DNA of 64,000 nt from Didymodactylos carnosus (taxonomy: Eukaryota > Rotifera > Eurotatoria > Philodinida > Philodinidae), in NCBI GenBank assembly GCA_905250885.1, contig CAJNOQ010000007.1, positions 60,450 to 124,449 of the forward strand. The letters are read 5' to 3'. The notes under the pieces are model-generated. The model was not told the origin of the DNA. It made no database searches and saw only the letters and a list, made by a program, of their open reading frames with translations. The translations under genes and the position numbers were made by a program. This document shows positions 50,774 to 62,218 of this stretch, piece by piece (position 1 is the stretch's first letter; every line of letters begins with the position of its first letter).

Positions 50774-52528
50774 GATAGAGAAAATAGCAGTAGAATTGTC
50801 TCAACGATAGTGTGTTCGTGACGTACTTTAAAGGTACTATGCTTCATTCTCGATGCAGTTAAGTCGTCTAATAACCTTAGATTCGACAAGTTAATTATAT
50901 TCAGGTAACTCGGATAATCCCTGCAATACCATACTTGCTACGTTGTGATGTGAAACGTATTTCCTCTAATTTGTTAGAAAGTTGAAGCTTGCTTTTAATG
51001 AGCAGATATCTCAGGTTTTTAATTTCTTAGCTAACATTTGTTTTTTCTTTTTTCATCAACCCTTTTAAAGGTTATCTCTATCTCTTCGTAGTAAATATGG
51101 ACTATATTGTGAGAAGTGAAGGACTCCTCGGCAGACGCTCGGTTCTTGTTTCTCTCAGTCATATGTGCAATGAGCATGTACATATATACCAGTCGTTTAA
51201 ACTGCCGTTAACGAAACCAACTCAATCTCAAGCTTCTTTCAGGTTTTTGACTAGTTTGTGTTACATTATATTAGCCAAAAAAAAATGTAGATCTATATAC
51301 TACATCAGTGTTTCTGTAACAAACTTTTATTCGATGTAATATAATATAAGATAAAGTTAAAATTTTCAATATATCACTGCGTTTAAAATCTGGGAAAACT
51401 TTGTAACTTGAAACTGTTTTCAAACGTAATTTTTCATGTAAAAGCCTTTCTCAACTTTCAGCAATACGTCAAGTTAACCAACCAGTGAACTGAATGAAAC
51501 AGAATATGAAAACCGCAGGTCTATGGCAATATGCTATTGCGGAAAAAAGACATCTCATTCTATTCAAGTTTTGAACACTCTATTCACTCATGTGGTTAGA
51601 AATGTTTTGCGATAAAGTTTGACTTTAAAAGGTTTTCTAGAAAATTCGGATCTTCCAGGTGCTTTATCTCAAAATTCCTGTATGACCAAATTTTCGTGTC
51701 TTGACATACATAGTATTTGCAATGCTCTTTCATTTAAAATAATCCGCGTCAATTTTGGAGCGGAATGCGATCCGATGTGAGCTTCACATCCTAGTCCATT
51801 TTCCCTGAAAAAACTCCCCAGAGGATCACGACATGAGTTCTCCAGGAAGTGTAAGGAAGTTTAGAGGGAGTCCTTGGGGATTTCTCAAGGAGTTTTCAAG
51901 AACGAATAAATGCTGAATTCGACTCCTTCGCTCACTTTTAAGCATAATTTAGCTTTTTTTCCACTTATCTAAAAAAGAACGAAATTAATCTAAAGAAAAG
52001 AGATGTTCTTATGTAAATTTTCACGTTTTATATACGTCTGCAGACGCAAATCAAAACGGTGAAGATATTGTACATTCTTCATAAGAAATCCCTAGAGCGT
52101 CACCCAGGAATCACCAGCAACTTCATTATTTCTCACCACCCCCTGATTTTCAGAGAGTCACCAGAGAATTTCTAGGGAATCCATGAAAACTCCATAGGGA
52201 TTTCACGTTTTCTCGGGAATTCATCGGGGACTTCACTTCACTTCAAGTGGGCTAGAGCACGATGAGTCAAAATGACTGTGAAAAGGCAAAATTCCACTAC
52301 TTTTCCTGCGATAGTAAAATGCCAATAACTTTTTTCCGCAACAGCGATAGACTTGCGGTTTGTGCACCTACGCACACATAGTTAGGCTCAGCTCGACGAG
52401 CTCTTCAAAATGAGGTTGGTTTTACTGCTTGGACCAAAACTTTTGTCCAGTGTGGTGTGCTTCAGGTGGATTTACACGAGTATGAAACTTGGTGCTCGTG
52501 TATCTTTCAGACTGAGATAAGGTAAAAG

Positions 52529-52614
52529 CAAACGCTGGGAGCAAATCACCACAATCAACGTAATCTACCTTGATTTTTGCGTTGATTGTAGTGATTTGCT
52601 TCTAGTGTTTGCGT
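52529..52614. repeat. Hairpin with 35-bp arms
   Basis: GCAAACGCTGGGAGCAAATC followed by ACCACAATCAACG (52529-52563) is inverted at about 52580-52614, with a few mismatches and a 16-nt spacer. No function recognised. Confidence 0.65.
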
Positions 52615-52937
52615 CTAGCAAATATCAACCTAGTTCTAACTAAGGATCCCTATCGATAGAATCCAAAAGCCACCGCTCGTTAAGAATTCTGTTCTCCTGT
52701 GTATTGACTGTATTGACATTTGAACATTGAAACTCTTCAATATATAGCTAAACGGAACCAATGTCTTTCCATTTCTTTAGGTACGGCGACATACATCCAA
52801 GGAGGATTAAAAGTATATTTTTATTCGTTACAAAATACTACCAATGAGTTTAAAATGAAAAACGCAAACTATATAAAGAAAGTCAAGACATATATGTCAC
52901 AACTCAGACATATATAGAGGTGTTAGCCGATTACTTT

Positions 52938-53432
52938 ATCGGCGGCGGCGGCGAAAACCTCCAGAAAAAAATTTCCGTCTTTGGTGCCGGCAGCGTGAAA
53001 ATTTTTGGGTAGAGTTGTTATACTGGCAAAAATTCTCCTCTGAGAAGTCTTAAAATGTGGTAAGGTAAGGAAGGAAATTTTCAGTACCTAGTGTTTTAGT
53101 TCACGAGGTAAAGTAAAGTAACTTTCGAAACGACTGAGCACCATACTCTACTACTGATGACGTAGAAGAGTGGGCTGCAGAATGGTGGTAAAAGGAGACA
53201 TGAGAAGTACGGAACAGCGTTCATCAGTGCTCCATATAATATATTTTAGAGATAAATATCAATATAATATTTATTGCTGTCTTTTGCACATTACTCTAGC
53301 TGATAGTACAAAAAAGTTCTTATTTTCAATAATTCTTTGTCAAAGATATTTAAAAGAGTTTCGAGCAATTTTTTTATCATCGGTGGCGGCGTGAAACTTA
53401 GAAAAAAAATCCGTCTATTGCGGTGCCGGCGA
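52938..53432. repeat. Two direct, diverged copies of a GC-rich motif
   Basis: At 52938-52998 and 53379-53432 the same order occurs: ATCGG(C/T)GGCGGCG, GAAAC-like, a run of As, TCCGTCT and GGTGCCGGC. A single related core, ATCGGTGGCGGCGTGAA, lies near 27804 in an intron of the mucin-like gene. In this AT-rich DNA the motif stands out. It may mark ends of a dispersed repeat. Confidence 0.5.
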
Positions 53433-53595
53433 GTCACTCCCGAAATGTTATGGTAAATATGTGATAACGTGATGTTAAAGTATCACAACGTTACGGTAAA
53501 AACTTGATGTTACATTTTTACTGTGTTAGTATTTTTAACATGACACCAAATAGAACATGCATTGCTACACTTTTACCGGAAAATAGAGAAGATAG

Positions 53596-53763
53596 TATAT
53601 TCAAAATTACAGAAAAGAGTTTAAGTAAAATCATTTTACGTACAAATAGCGAGCTTTCGACACTATCACAGTACTCACATCATGATACTGTGATAGTGTC
53701 GAAAGCTCGCTATTTGTACGTAAAATGATTTTACTTAAACTCTTTTCTGTAATTTTGAATATA
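53596..53763. repeat. Perfect 78-bp inverted repeat
   Basis: The left arm 53596-53673 and right arm 53686-53763 are exact complements as far as I can read, separated by the 12-nt loop CTCACATCATGA. The absence of mismatches implies a very recent origin, gene conversion between the arms, or an assembly/library foldback artefact. The plus-strand frame covering the left arm is not a gene. Confidence 0.85.
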
Positions 53764-53809
53764 TTATGTTTCATTAAAAACGTAAAAAAGTCAAAAAGCA
53801 TCAATATAG

Positions 53810-53946
53810 AGAAGAAGGAGATCGAAAATAAGAAGACTTTTCACGACGATAAAGAGAAAGGACAAGATTCCTTGCCTTGAGTTTCGCAAGTTTCGCTTTC
53901 TCTTTATCGTTGTGAAAAGTCTTCTTATTTTCGATCTCTTTCTTCT
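53810..53946. repeat. Second hairpin, 51-bp arms
   Basis: The arms 53810-53860 and 53896-53946 differ at only two positions, with a 35-nt spacer. It follows the perfect hairpin after 46 bp. Its right arm abuts the 5' end of the LINE copy. Confidence 0.8.
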
Positions 53947-53959
53947 GTATTTTCCGATC

Positions 53960-54547
53960 CTCACAAGTTTTGGAGCTCTTCCTGTTGTTTCTAAAGTGTT
54001 TGAACGTCTAATTTATAATTTTATTTTTTCTTATCTTTCTAAACATTCTTTTTTTGTTAATAAACAGTTCGGTTTTCACCCTAAACATTCCACTCTGGAT
54101 GCTTTGTTGTTTTTATCTTCAACCGCCTTTGACTTTTGGAATGCTGGTGTGAAGTGTGTTGGTGTGTCTTTTGATTTCTCTAAAGTGTTTGACTCTGTTC
54201 CTCATTCTCTTTTGTTAAAAAAATTATCTCGTTGTGGTGTGTGTGATTCTTTGTTGTCTCTTCTATCTTCTTATCTCTCGAATCGTTCTCAGTGTGTGCG
54301 TGTAAATGATTCTGTCTCTTCTTCTCCTGTTCCTTCTGGGGTTCCTCAAGGCAGTGTGCTTGGACCTCTTTTATTTCTTGTTTTTATTAATGATCTTCCT
54401 CTGTCGCTCCCACCTAATTGTGAAATCTGTCTCTTTGCTGATGATGTTTTTTTGATTGTTCCTCTTTCCTCTACCGATTCTTCCAATTTTTCTCACGTTC
54501 AGAATTGTATAAACTCTGTTTCTCACTGGTTGCTGTGCCTTGTATGA
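53960..54547 (+). pseudogene. LINE reverse transcriptase domain fragment
   Basis: Palm and fingers motifs in order: FGFHPKHSTLDALLFL, motif A region FDFSKVFDSVPHSLL, motif B SGVPQGSVLGPLLF followed by INDLP, and motif C LFADDV with the catalytic aspartate pair. Motif A keeps its aspartates. The protein stops at 54547 after SHWLL, where the deletion begins. The first codons of the open frame (53912-53959) come from the upstream hairpin, not from the element. Confidence 0.88.
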
Positions 54548-54938
54548 CAGTTCGTTTTCTCTTACTGTTCTTGATTCTGTAAGCAAACTTGCTTCTCGTG
54601 TTATTTCTCGCAATTTTGACTTCCGTTCTTCTAGTTCTCTACTTGTGTCTCAACTTTCTCTTCCAAATCTATCTCTTCGTCGTAAATACTTTAGACTTCT
54701 ACAGTTTTTCAAAATTTATCATCGTCTAAGTCCTGTCTCTCTTTTTTATACTGTTCATCGTCCTCACTACTCATCCTTGCATCTTCATCACTCTAAATAT
54801 GTTCGCATTCCATCTTCTGTTGTTGGTTTTTCTCCGCAAACGGTACATTCTTTTTTTTATTCAACTATTGCTGACTGGAATCCAGAGTCAATTATTCGTC
54901 ATTCTTCTTTATTGTCTTTCAAAACAGCTTTGCTTTAG
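54540..54938 (+). pseudogene. LINE ORF2 C-terminal fragment
   Basis: After the deletion the other frame continues with the usual C-terminal region of such proteins: LDSVSKLASRVISRNFD, LSLRRKYFRLLQFFKIYH, then HSKYVRIPSS and STIADWN, ending in LSFKTALL. This matches the typical end of LINE ORF2 proteins, in which the short conserved S-FK-L motif closes the protein. Confidence 0.75.
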
Positions 54939-55131
54939 TATCTCTTCCAGTGAATCGATTGTCAGTTATAAATTTATATTTGCTCTTTTCTTTTCCTTAT
55001 TTTCAAAAATTTTCTTTTCTTTCTTTTTTACTTTTAGTGTTATTTGGCTTGAGTCATCGTTATTACAGGTCTATGACCTTTGATGACTCTCACTTTTCGT
55101 GAATAAAACAGTCTTAGTCTTAATCTTAGTC

Positions 55132-55562
55132 TACACTTTTACCGTATCAGTAATGTCACACTTTGACCGTAGCGTCATTTCAAACATGACATTTTTACAG
55201 TTTTCGTATGGCACTAGTACTTTTAACTCAACCGTTGCAAAGAAAAAGTGCTTTGAGTTTTCAAGAATTCATTGTCGCATGTGGTTGTACAATCCAATTT
55301 GTCTTGTTTCCAGTTCATGTTGCGCGTTTTTATGGGTTTTTTCGTCCAAATTGTTGATAAAGGAACTTTTACAGCTATTTACTATTCATAAAATTAATTA
55401 TGTTTCTGCAGAATGTTATGTAAAATTATTCATAGAAAATGATATAACTTATCAAACAATTCCTCAGTGCAAGTAAGTGTTGTAGAATGACCAAGAATGC
55501 ATAAAATAGTCGGTCTAGGCTTAAATCAGGACGACTGGACCAATTAAGTTGCTATTTGGGAT
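55132..55562. other. Spacer between LINE and tandem duplication
   Basis: The text just after the LINE (ACTTTTACCGTATCAGTAATG) resembles the text before the hairpins (ACGGTAAAAACTTG, TTTTTACTGTG), so the LINE may sit within an older repeat. The 125-codon frame covering 55099-55476 has no recognised domain. Confidence 0.35.
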
Positions 55563-56163
55563 ATGAGGGTTGGGAGACTTGCTCTTTTTAGGTAGCATAT
55601 CGAGAAAATTATAGCTCTAATGCAAGTATGTTTCCTAGAAAACCACGTCTTTTATTTTCACGTCCTCTAATCCTAACTAGATGCTTTCTGAGAATAGAGC
55701 AGTCAGATAGAGAAAAGAATTCTATAAAAAGTGAGACCTCTCCGATCTCTCTACGACATCTTCTCCATATCACCGGAAAAAAAATAAAGTTGATTTACAG
55801 TTGCTGAAAAGTGCTTTTTCATACTCAGCACACTCGATAACCCAGAAGATTTTCTGTTTTTGGCTCGAGGTACTTCCGAAAGTTTAGGAAAAGTGAAGCC
55901 CGATTTTTGGGGCTGTTTGTACGACAGCTGTATTTCCATAACTAATCAATATTCAGAGCCAAGACACTTTTCATTTTGTAGAGAAATGTTTAATGTACTT
56001 AATCCTGTAGTTGCAATTTTAGATTAGTTTGTAGCTTTACTGCAATAATCTTTTGAAAAAGAGCGAAAAAAAGGATACCGTTAGCTGGACAAGCCGAGTA
56101 TTATGAAGCATTAAACTTGGGAAGAATAGTCGTCGGGAATTATTTACTACCAGTTACTCCATA

Positions 56164-56466
56164 ATGCTAGCAAACAAACTTACTTATTGTTCCAAGTGCT
56201 TTAAATTAGGACATATCGCTCTTGATTGTCAATTCCATCACCCAAAATGTCGTGTGTGTTTAAATCATTTTGACAATAATCATAAAAATCAATGTGACGG
56301 AAGATTTAAATGTGCACAGTGTGGAGGCTATCATTTCTCTCTAAACGAAAATTGCCAGACAGTACAAAATTATCGTTTAGAACTGAATAGGGCAGTTAAA
56401 CAAGCGACTGAAAAAAGTGAACTAAATTATGATGCTCGTTCACAACAATTAAAACAACCAAAATAG
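56164..56466 (+). pseudogene. Zinc-knuckle protein fragment (retroelement ORF1/gag type), copy 1
   Basis: A 100-codon frame with three Cys/His clusters in succession: CSKCFKLGHIALDC (a canonical C-x2-C-x4-H-x4-C knuckle), CRVCLNHFDNNHKNQC, and CAQCGGYHFSLNENC. Such triple clusters end the ORF1 proteins of many non-LTR elements and bind nucleic acid. The N-terminal part of such a protein is missing, so it is a fragment. It lies on the strand opposite the integrase pieces and belongs to a different element. Confidence 0.7.
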
Positions 56467-56862
56467 AATGATTATCGCTATGAGGGATATGCATTCACTT
56501 TGCTAGTAAGAAATGTTAGATATGGTGGAAACCATTGGAAACTACAAGAAAATAATAATAACAATAACAACGTTGAAAATAAAAAGGAATTGATGGATAT
56601 ATTAAAAACAAGATGACAAAACAGTACATATTGTACACAGAACCGATTATGACCCTGCTCCTACAACAAATGTCCTACAAAAAGAAAAGAAAATGCGGAC
56701 AGACACCTGCGGTATATTATTATTACATTATTTTGTACAGTTGAAGTTGACCATTTACGTTGACACTTAGTTTCAATTCATATCTTTACTGTAACCACAA
56801 GGTTGCCGTCCCTCGTTTTTCAGTTTATGCATGCCAGTCAGTTTCTTTTTGAGTTTTTGTCT

Positions 56863-58206
56863 TTATACGTCGCCTTCTCCCATAGTGTGTGTAATGGAAC
56901 AGGTGTGTCGAATTACTTCAAACGAACAGACATCACTCCAAACAGGCAAAATCTTCGGATCTGTGTTAGTTCTATCCACATCATAAATTTTAATATCAAC
57001 ACAATCGTCTTGATTAAATTTATCAGCCAAATTTCTTAAGTATTCGTCATACACTTTTCGTTTTTTATTTGCCGTAGTTAAGTAATTCTCTGTTGTAGTT
57101 TACGTACTGATTCATGTCTAGGCGATTATACACAAAAGTCAAAAGAACTCGATGAAGATGGAGTATCAGCAGTGGACAATGTAGAAGAAACAACAACTGG
57201 TAATTGAGAAGCATCAAAATTTGGATTAGCAACAATTTCTGTAGAAGGCAATAGAGAAACATCTTCAACACATGACCCCTATGAGAGAATTTAGTTCATC
57301 AAGAACATCAGGCCCACGAACAACTTCAACTGAAGGAGAAACAACAGGAAAACTATCTGAAACTATTACAGAATGTGGTGCCAACAAAACATGTGAAACA
57401 TTTTTTGAAGGTGACTTTGGAGAATCAAAAGAAATGAGATTATCAATCGAAGATGAAGGATTAAGAACGACAGCAGTACAAACAGAGTTAGGTGGAAGAC
57501 CGAGAAGACATGCAGCAGCAGAAGTGGTATCATCCAATTTTGGATCGTCGGAATACAATGCATAAGGCTCGTTTTTGATAATAGCTGTTGAATTTATGTT
57601 GCTGTCACCATCATTCGTGTGATCAAGACTATCTTCAATCACCGTTGGCAGTTGTTCTTCATCTTGTATCTCATTGTCTTTAACGATTCTCCAAGACTCT
57701 TGATCAGATCGAGGTCTTTTGTCCAAACATCACTTCATACGGTGTACACTTTGTAGTTGATGACATTCGAGTATTAATTTCATATACAACAGGCAAAAGA
57801 CCGTCAGATCAATGACTCGAATTCTCATCAGACATCCATTTTCCTAATTCACCTGTCAATACACCATTTGCTCTTTCAACACAACCTTGTGACTGCCAAT
57901 GACGTGGTCTGTTTCGAACAAAACACATTGATGGAAATAGAACCTTTAGTTCAGTAATCATATTCGCAACAAACTCTAGACCGTTATCAGAACGGCGAAG
58001 ACGCGACGGACCGAAAACATAAAACAAACTTCGAAGACATTTAGCCACTTCGGCGTCTGATTTATTTTGTCAAACCAAAGCCTAACAAAACTTCCTTGAT
58101 GAAAAGTAACAAATTCCGGTACTTTGAAATTCTCCCATAGCTGTCCTACTTCCGTACATATACAAAAAGAAGTCTCTCGGCCGTGGATACGATCAGCGAC
58201 TTCCAA
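56863..58206 (-). pseudogene. Retroelement integrase, core and C-terminal part, broken, copy 1
   Basis: Read on the minus strand from about 58070: DAEVAKCLRSLFYVFG, then SDNGLEFVANMI (catalytic core Asp), RPRHWQSQGCVERANG (catalytic Glu), a stop at 57814-57816, MSSTTKCTPYEVMFGQK, a frame change near 57720, an acidic Ser/Pro-rich linker (57265-57726), more frame changes, and finally DVDRTNTDPKILP near 56950. Integrases of this pattern occur in Ty3-like elements and in host genes derived from them (GIN1/KRBA2-like). At least one stop and two frame changes make it non-functional. The upstream part to 58206 is uncertain. Confidence 0.75.
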
Positions 58207-59105
58207 AGCTCGAGTATTCCACCCGGGACATTAAAGAGAAGATCGGTTAGCGGTATTTTTTGACACTTAACTGAGTTACTATCTCTTTCACCGAATTTCT
58301 AGCACTTTACACTGTTGTAGTCTGCATATTGCTTTTTCTAGCTGATTACTTAAAACTACAGGGGAAAAAATGAACGCTAACAGGTTCATTTCGTTCTTAG
58401 ATTGATGAGACAATGTTCGTGTTTTCTGCTGGACCATTTCTTACTTCTATTTCTACTGTCAATGTCGTTCTTCTTTGATTCGATATCATTGTTGTTTAAT
58501 TGTAATGAGGGTTGGGAGACTTGCTCTTTTTAGGTAGCATATCGAGAAAATTATAGCTCTAATGCAAGTATGTTTCCTAGAAAACCACGTCTTTTATTTT
58601 CACGTCCTCTAATCCTAACTAGATGCTTTCTGAGAATAGAGCAGTCAGATAGAGAAAAGAATTCTATAAAAAGTGAGACCTCTCCGATCTCTCTACGACA
58701 TCTTCTCCATATCACCGGAAAAAAAATAAAGTTGATTTACAGTTGCTGAAAAGTGCTTTTTCATACTCAGCACACTCGATAACCCAGAAGATTTTCTGTT
58801 TTTGGCTCGAGGTACTTCCGAAAGTTTAGGAAAAGTGAAGCCCGATTTTTGGGGCTGTTTGTACGACAGCTGTATTTCCATAACTAATCAATATTCAGAG
58901 CCAAGACACTTTTCATTTTGTAGAGAAATGTTTAATGTACTTAATCCTGTAGTTGCAATTTTAGATTAGTTTGTAGCTTTACTGCAATAATCTTTTGAAA
59001 AAGAGCGAAAAAAAGGATACCGTTAGCTGGACAAGCCGAGTATTATGAAGCATTAAACTTGGGAAGAATAGTCGTCGGGAATTATTTACTACCAGTTACT
59101 CCATA

Positions 59106-59408
59106 ATGCTAGCAAACAAACTTACTTATTGTTCCAAGTGCTTTAAATTAGGACATATCGCTCTTGATTGTCAATTCCATCACCCAAAATGTCGTGTGTG
59201 TTTAAATCATTTTGACAATAATCATAAAAATCAATGTGACGGAAGATTTAAATGTGCACAGTGTGGAGGCTATCATTTCTCTCTAAACGAAAATTGCCAG
59301 ACAGTACAAAATTATCGTTTAGAACTGAATAGGGCAGTTAAACAAGCGACTGAAAAAAGTGAACTAAATTATGATGCTCGTTCACAACAATTAAAACAAC
59401 CAAAATAG
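59106..59408 (+). pseudogene. Zinc-knuckle protein fragment, copy 2
   Basis: Identical in translation to the frame at 56164-56466, displaced by 2,942 bp as part of the tandem duplication. Confidence 0.7.
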
Positions 59409-59804
59409 AATGATTATCGCTATGAGGGATATGCATTCACTTTGCTAGTAAGAAATGTTAGATATGGTGGAAACCATTGGAAACTACAAGAAAATAATAA
59501 TAACAATAACAACGTTGAAAATAAAAAGGAATTGATGGATATATTAAAAACAAGATGACAAAACAGTACATATTGTACACAGAACCGATTATGACCCTGC
59601 TCCTACAACAAATGTCCTACAAAAAGAAAAGAAAATGCGGACAGACACCTGCGGTATATTATTATTACATTATTTTGTACAGTTGAAGTTGACCATTTAC
59701 GTTGACACTTAGTTTCAATTCATATCTTTACTGTAACCACAAGGTTGCCGTCCCTCGTTTTTCAGTTTATGCATGCCAGTCAGTTTCTTTTTGAGTTTTT
59801 GTCT

Positions 59805-61148
59805 TTATACGTCGCCTTCTCCCATAGTGTGTGTAATGGAACAGGTGTGTCGAATTACTTCAAACGAACAGACATCACTCCAAACAGGCAAAATCTTCGG
59901 ATCTGTGTTAGTTCTATCCACATCATAAATTTTAATATCAACACAATCGTCTTGATTAAATTTATCAGCCAAATTTCTTAAGTATTCGTCATACACTTTT
60001 CGTTTTTTATTTGCCGTAGTTAAGTAATTCTCTGTTGTAGTTTACGTACTGATTCATGTCTAGGCGATTATACACAAAAGTCAAAAGAACTCGATGAAGA
60101 TGGAGTATCAGCAGTGGACAATGTAGAAGAAACAACAACTGGTAATTGAGAAGCATCAAAATTTGGATTAGCAACAATTTCTGTAGAAGGCAATAGAGAA
60201 ACATCTTCAACACATGACCCCTATGAGAGAATTTAGTTCATCAAGAACATCAGGCCCACGAACAACTTCAACTGAAGGAGAAACAACAGGAAAACTATCT
60301 GAAACTATTACAGAATGTGGTGCCAACAAAACATGTGAAACATTTTTTGAAGGTGACTTTGGAGAATCAAAAGAAATGAGATTATCAATCGAAGATGAAG
60401 GATTAAGAACGACAGCAGTACAAACAGAGTTAGGTGGAAGACCGAGAAGACATGCAGCAGCAGAAGTGGTATCATCCAATTTTGGATCGTCGGAATACAA
60501 TGCATAAGGCTCGTTTTTGATAATAGCTGTTGAATTTATGTTGCTGTCACCATCATTCGTGTGATCAAGACTATCTTCAATCACCGTTGGCAGTTGTTCT
60601 TCATCTTGTATCTCATTGTCTTTAACGATTCTCCAAGACTCTTGATCAGATCGAGGTCTTTTGTCCAAACATCACTTCATACGGTGTACACTTTGTAGTT
60701 GATGACATTCGAGTATTAATTTCATATACAACAGGCAAAAGACCGTCAGATCAATGACTCGAATTCTCATCAGACATCCATTTTCCTAATTCACCTGTCA
60801 ATACACCATTTGCTCTTTCAACACAACCTTGTGACTGCCAATGACGTGGTCTGTTTCGAACAAAACACATTGATGGAAATAGAACCTTTAGTTCAGTAAT
60901 CATATTCGCAACAAACTCTAGACCGTTATCAGAACGGCGAAGACGCGACGGACCGAAAACATAAAACAAACTTCGAAGACATTTAGCCACTTCGGCGTCT
61001 GATTTATTTTGTCAAACCAAAGCCTAACAAAACTTCCTTGATGAAAAGTAACAAATTCCGGTACTTTGAAATTCTCCCATAGCTGTCCTACTTCCGTACA
61101 TATACAAAAAGAAGTCTCTCGGCCGTGGATACGATCAGCGACTTCCAA
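59805..61148 (-). pseudogene. Retroelement integrase, broken, copy 2
   Basis: Same sequence and the same lesions as the first copy, displaced by 2,942 bp. That the stop and frame changes are shared shows they preceded the duplication. Confidence 0.75.
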
Positions 61149-61446
61149 AGCTCGAGTATTCCACCCGGGACATTAAAGAGAAGATCGGTTAGCGGTATTT
61201 TTTGACACTTAACTGAGTTACTATCTCTTTCACCGAATTTCTAGCACTTTACACTGTTGTAGTCTGCATATTGCTTTTTCTAGCTGATTACTTAAAACTA
61301 CAGGGGAAAAAATGAACGCTAACAGGTTCATTTCGTTCTTAGATTGATGAGACAATGTTCGTGTTTTCTGCTGGACCATTTCTTACTTCTATTTCTACTG
61401 TCAATGTCGTTCTTCTTTGATTCGATATCATTGTTGTTTAATTGTA

Positions 61447-61861
61447 ATGAGCTATTGTTCATGGAAATATCAGAATTAACTTCATCGTTTGTCGTTGTTC
61501 TATTCAACCTCATTGGCATATCCTCAAACTGAAAATTCAGACGCAGTCGTTCTTCGATATTAAGTAATTTTTTAACATACTCAACCATGATTTTTTTTAT
61601 TTTCACATTATCATTTGTGGCTAATTTTACTACTGATTTCCCGACATCATGAACAAAACCACTATTGTTGATATGAACTCTTTTGTTATTATTTTATTCA
61701 ATATTATATTTTTTTCATTCCGTTTAATAATTATAGCTTGTTTATCTGGTTTTTATTTGTCATCCCAATCTCTTTCACTATTTGATCTGTTTTATCATCT
61801 TGTTTTGTTAATATATCCGTCAATTCCTTTTTATTTTCAACGTTGTTATTGTTATTATTAT
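61447..61861. other. Spacer after the tandem duplication
   Basis: A minus-strand frame at 61328-61606 (Asn/Ser/Lys-rich, with NNSSLQLNNNDIESKKND) straddles the end of copy 2. It resembles the low-complexity N-terminal part of a retroelement protein, but nothing is recognised. The rest is AT-rich. Confidence 0.3.
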
Positions 61862-62218
61862 TTTCTTACATTTAGCCAGTTCGGCATCTGATTTATTTTG
61901 TCAAACCAAAGCCTAACAGAACTTTGAAAAATGATCGATACAATTCAAAATCCACTGGAAAACAACATCACTTGAAATTGCATCTGGACGTGTACGCATG
62001 TCAATCAAGTCTGTTTGCAATCTTGTCATTACACCCAATGATATAATGGGTTTTGATACAACGGAGTGTGTAACTGGTTTACGAACCTGACAGGCAACGC
62101 AAAGTTTTAATAATATTTCAACAGCAAACCTTAGTACCCAAGAATAATGGAAATTAACTTCAGCAAGTGTTTTATCTCTCCCACTTAAAATGGTGAACAG
62201 CGATTCACATACACCCAC
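61862..62218 (-). pseudogene. Retroelement integrase, N-terminal zinc-binding and core start
   Basis: The minus-strand frame has LCVACQVRKPVTHSVVSKPI (end of the zinc-binding HHCC domain), then TRLQTDLIDMRTRPD and WILNCIDHFSKF, which carries the first catalytic Asp of the core. It then hits stops at the expected Trp codons and overlaps by about 40 bp the text that starts the integrase core in the tandem copies (TCTGATTTATTTTGTCAAAC). It is a separate, partial copy of the same integrase family, lying next to the duplicated pieces. Confidence 0.75.

Larger units (their letters stand above)
49100..53595. other. Intergenic region with scattered inverted repeats
   Basis: No firmly supported gene. 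It contains a weak coding-like frame (50564-50773), a hairpin (52529-52614) and two diverged copies of a GC-rich motif (52938-52998, 53379-53432). The stretch 51780-52240 has repeated CTCCC(C)AG/CTGGGGA-like words on both strands and may be an old repeat. Confidence 0.4.
53960..55131 (+). mobile_element. Defective non-LTR retrotransposon (LINE), 5'-truncated with internal deletion
   Basis: A LINE copy keeping part of the reverse transcriptase, the C-terminus and the 3' end. The reverse transcriptase begins at about VSKVFERLIYN, without its usual N-terminal part or an endonuclease. The 3' end is a TCTTAG-type tail (about 55108-55131) after AATAAAAC. A deletion removes the thumb region near 54540, where the frame also changes, so it cannot encode a full protein. 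The family resembles CR1/L2-type elements by its C-terminal sequence pattern; that is inference. Confidence 0.8.
55563..58504. repeat. Tandem duplication, first copy (2,942 bp)
   Basis: All landmarks recur exactly 2,942 bp downstream and I noticed no differences between copies. The unit starts at ATGAGGGTTGGG and ends at TTTAATTGTA. It contains a zinc-knuckle frame on the plus strand and integrase pieces on the minus strand. The junction shares the pentamer ATGAG with the end of the second copy. Confidence 0.92.
58505..61446. repeat. Tandem duplication, second copy (2,942 bp)
   Basis: Direct repeat of the preceding unit, head to tail with no spacer. It ends at TTTAATTGTA and passes into ATGAGCTATTG, which shares only ATGAG with the repeat start. 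This fits a duplication at 5-bp microhomology. Confidence 0.92.

Noticed and set aside
57272-57565. 97-codon plus-strand frame (and its copy at 60214-60507)
   Set aside because: It lies antisense to the acidic linker of the integrase reading and has no recognisable domain.
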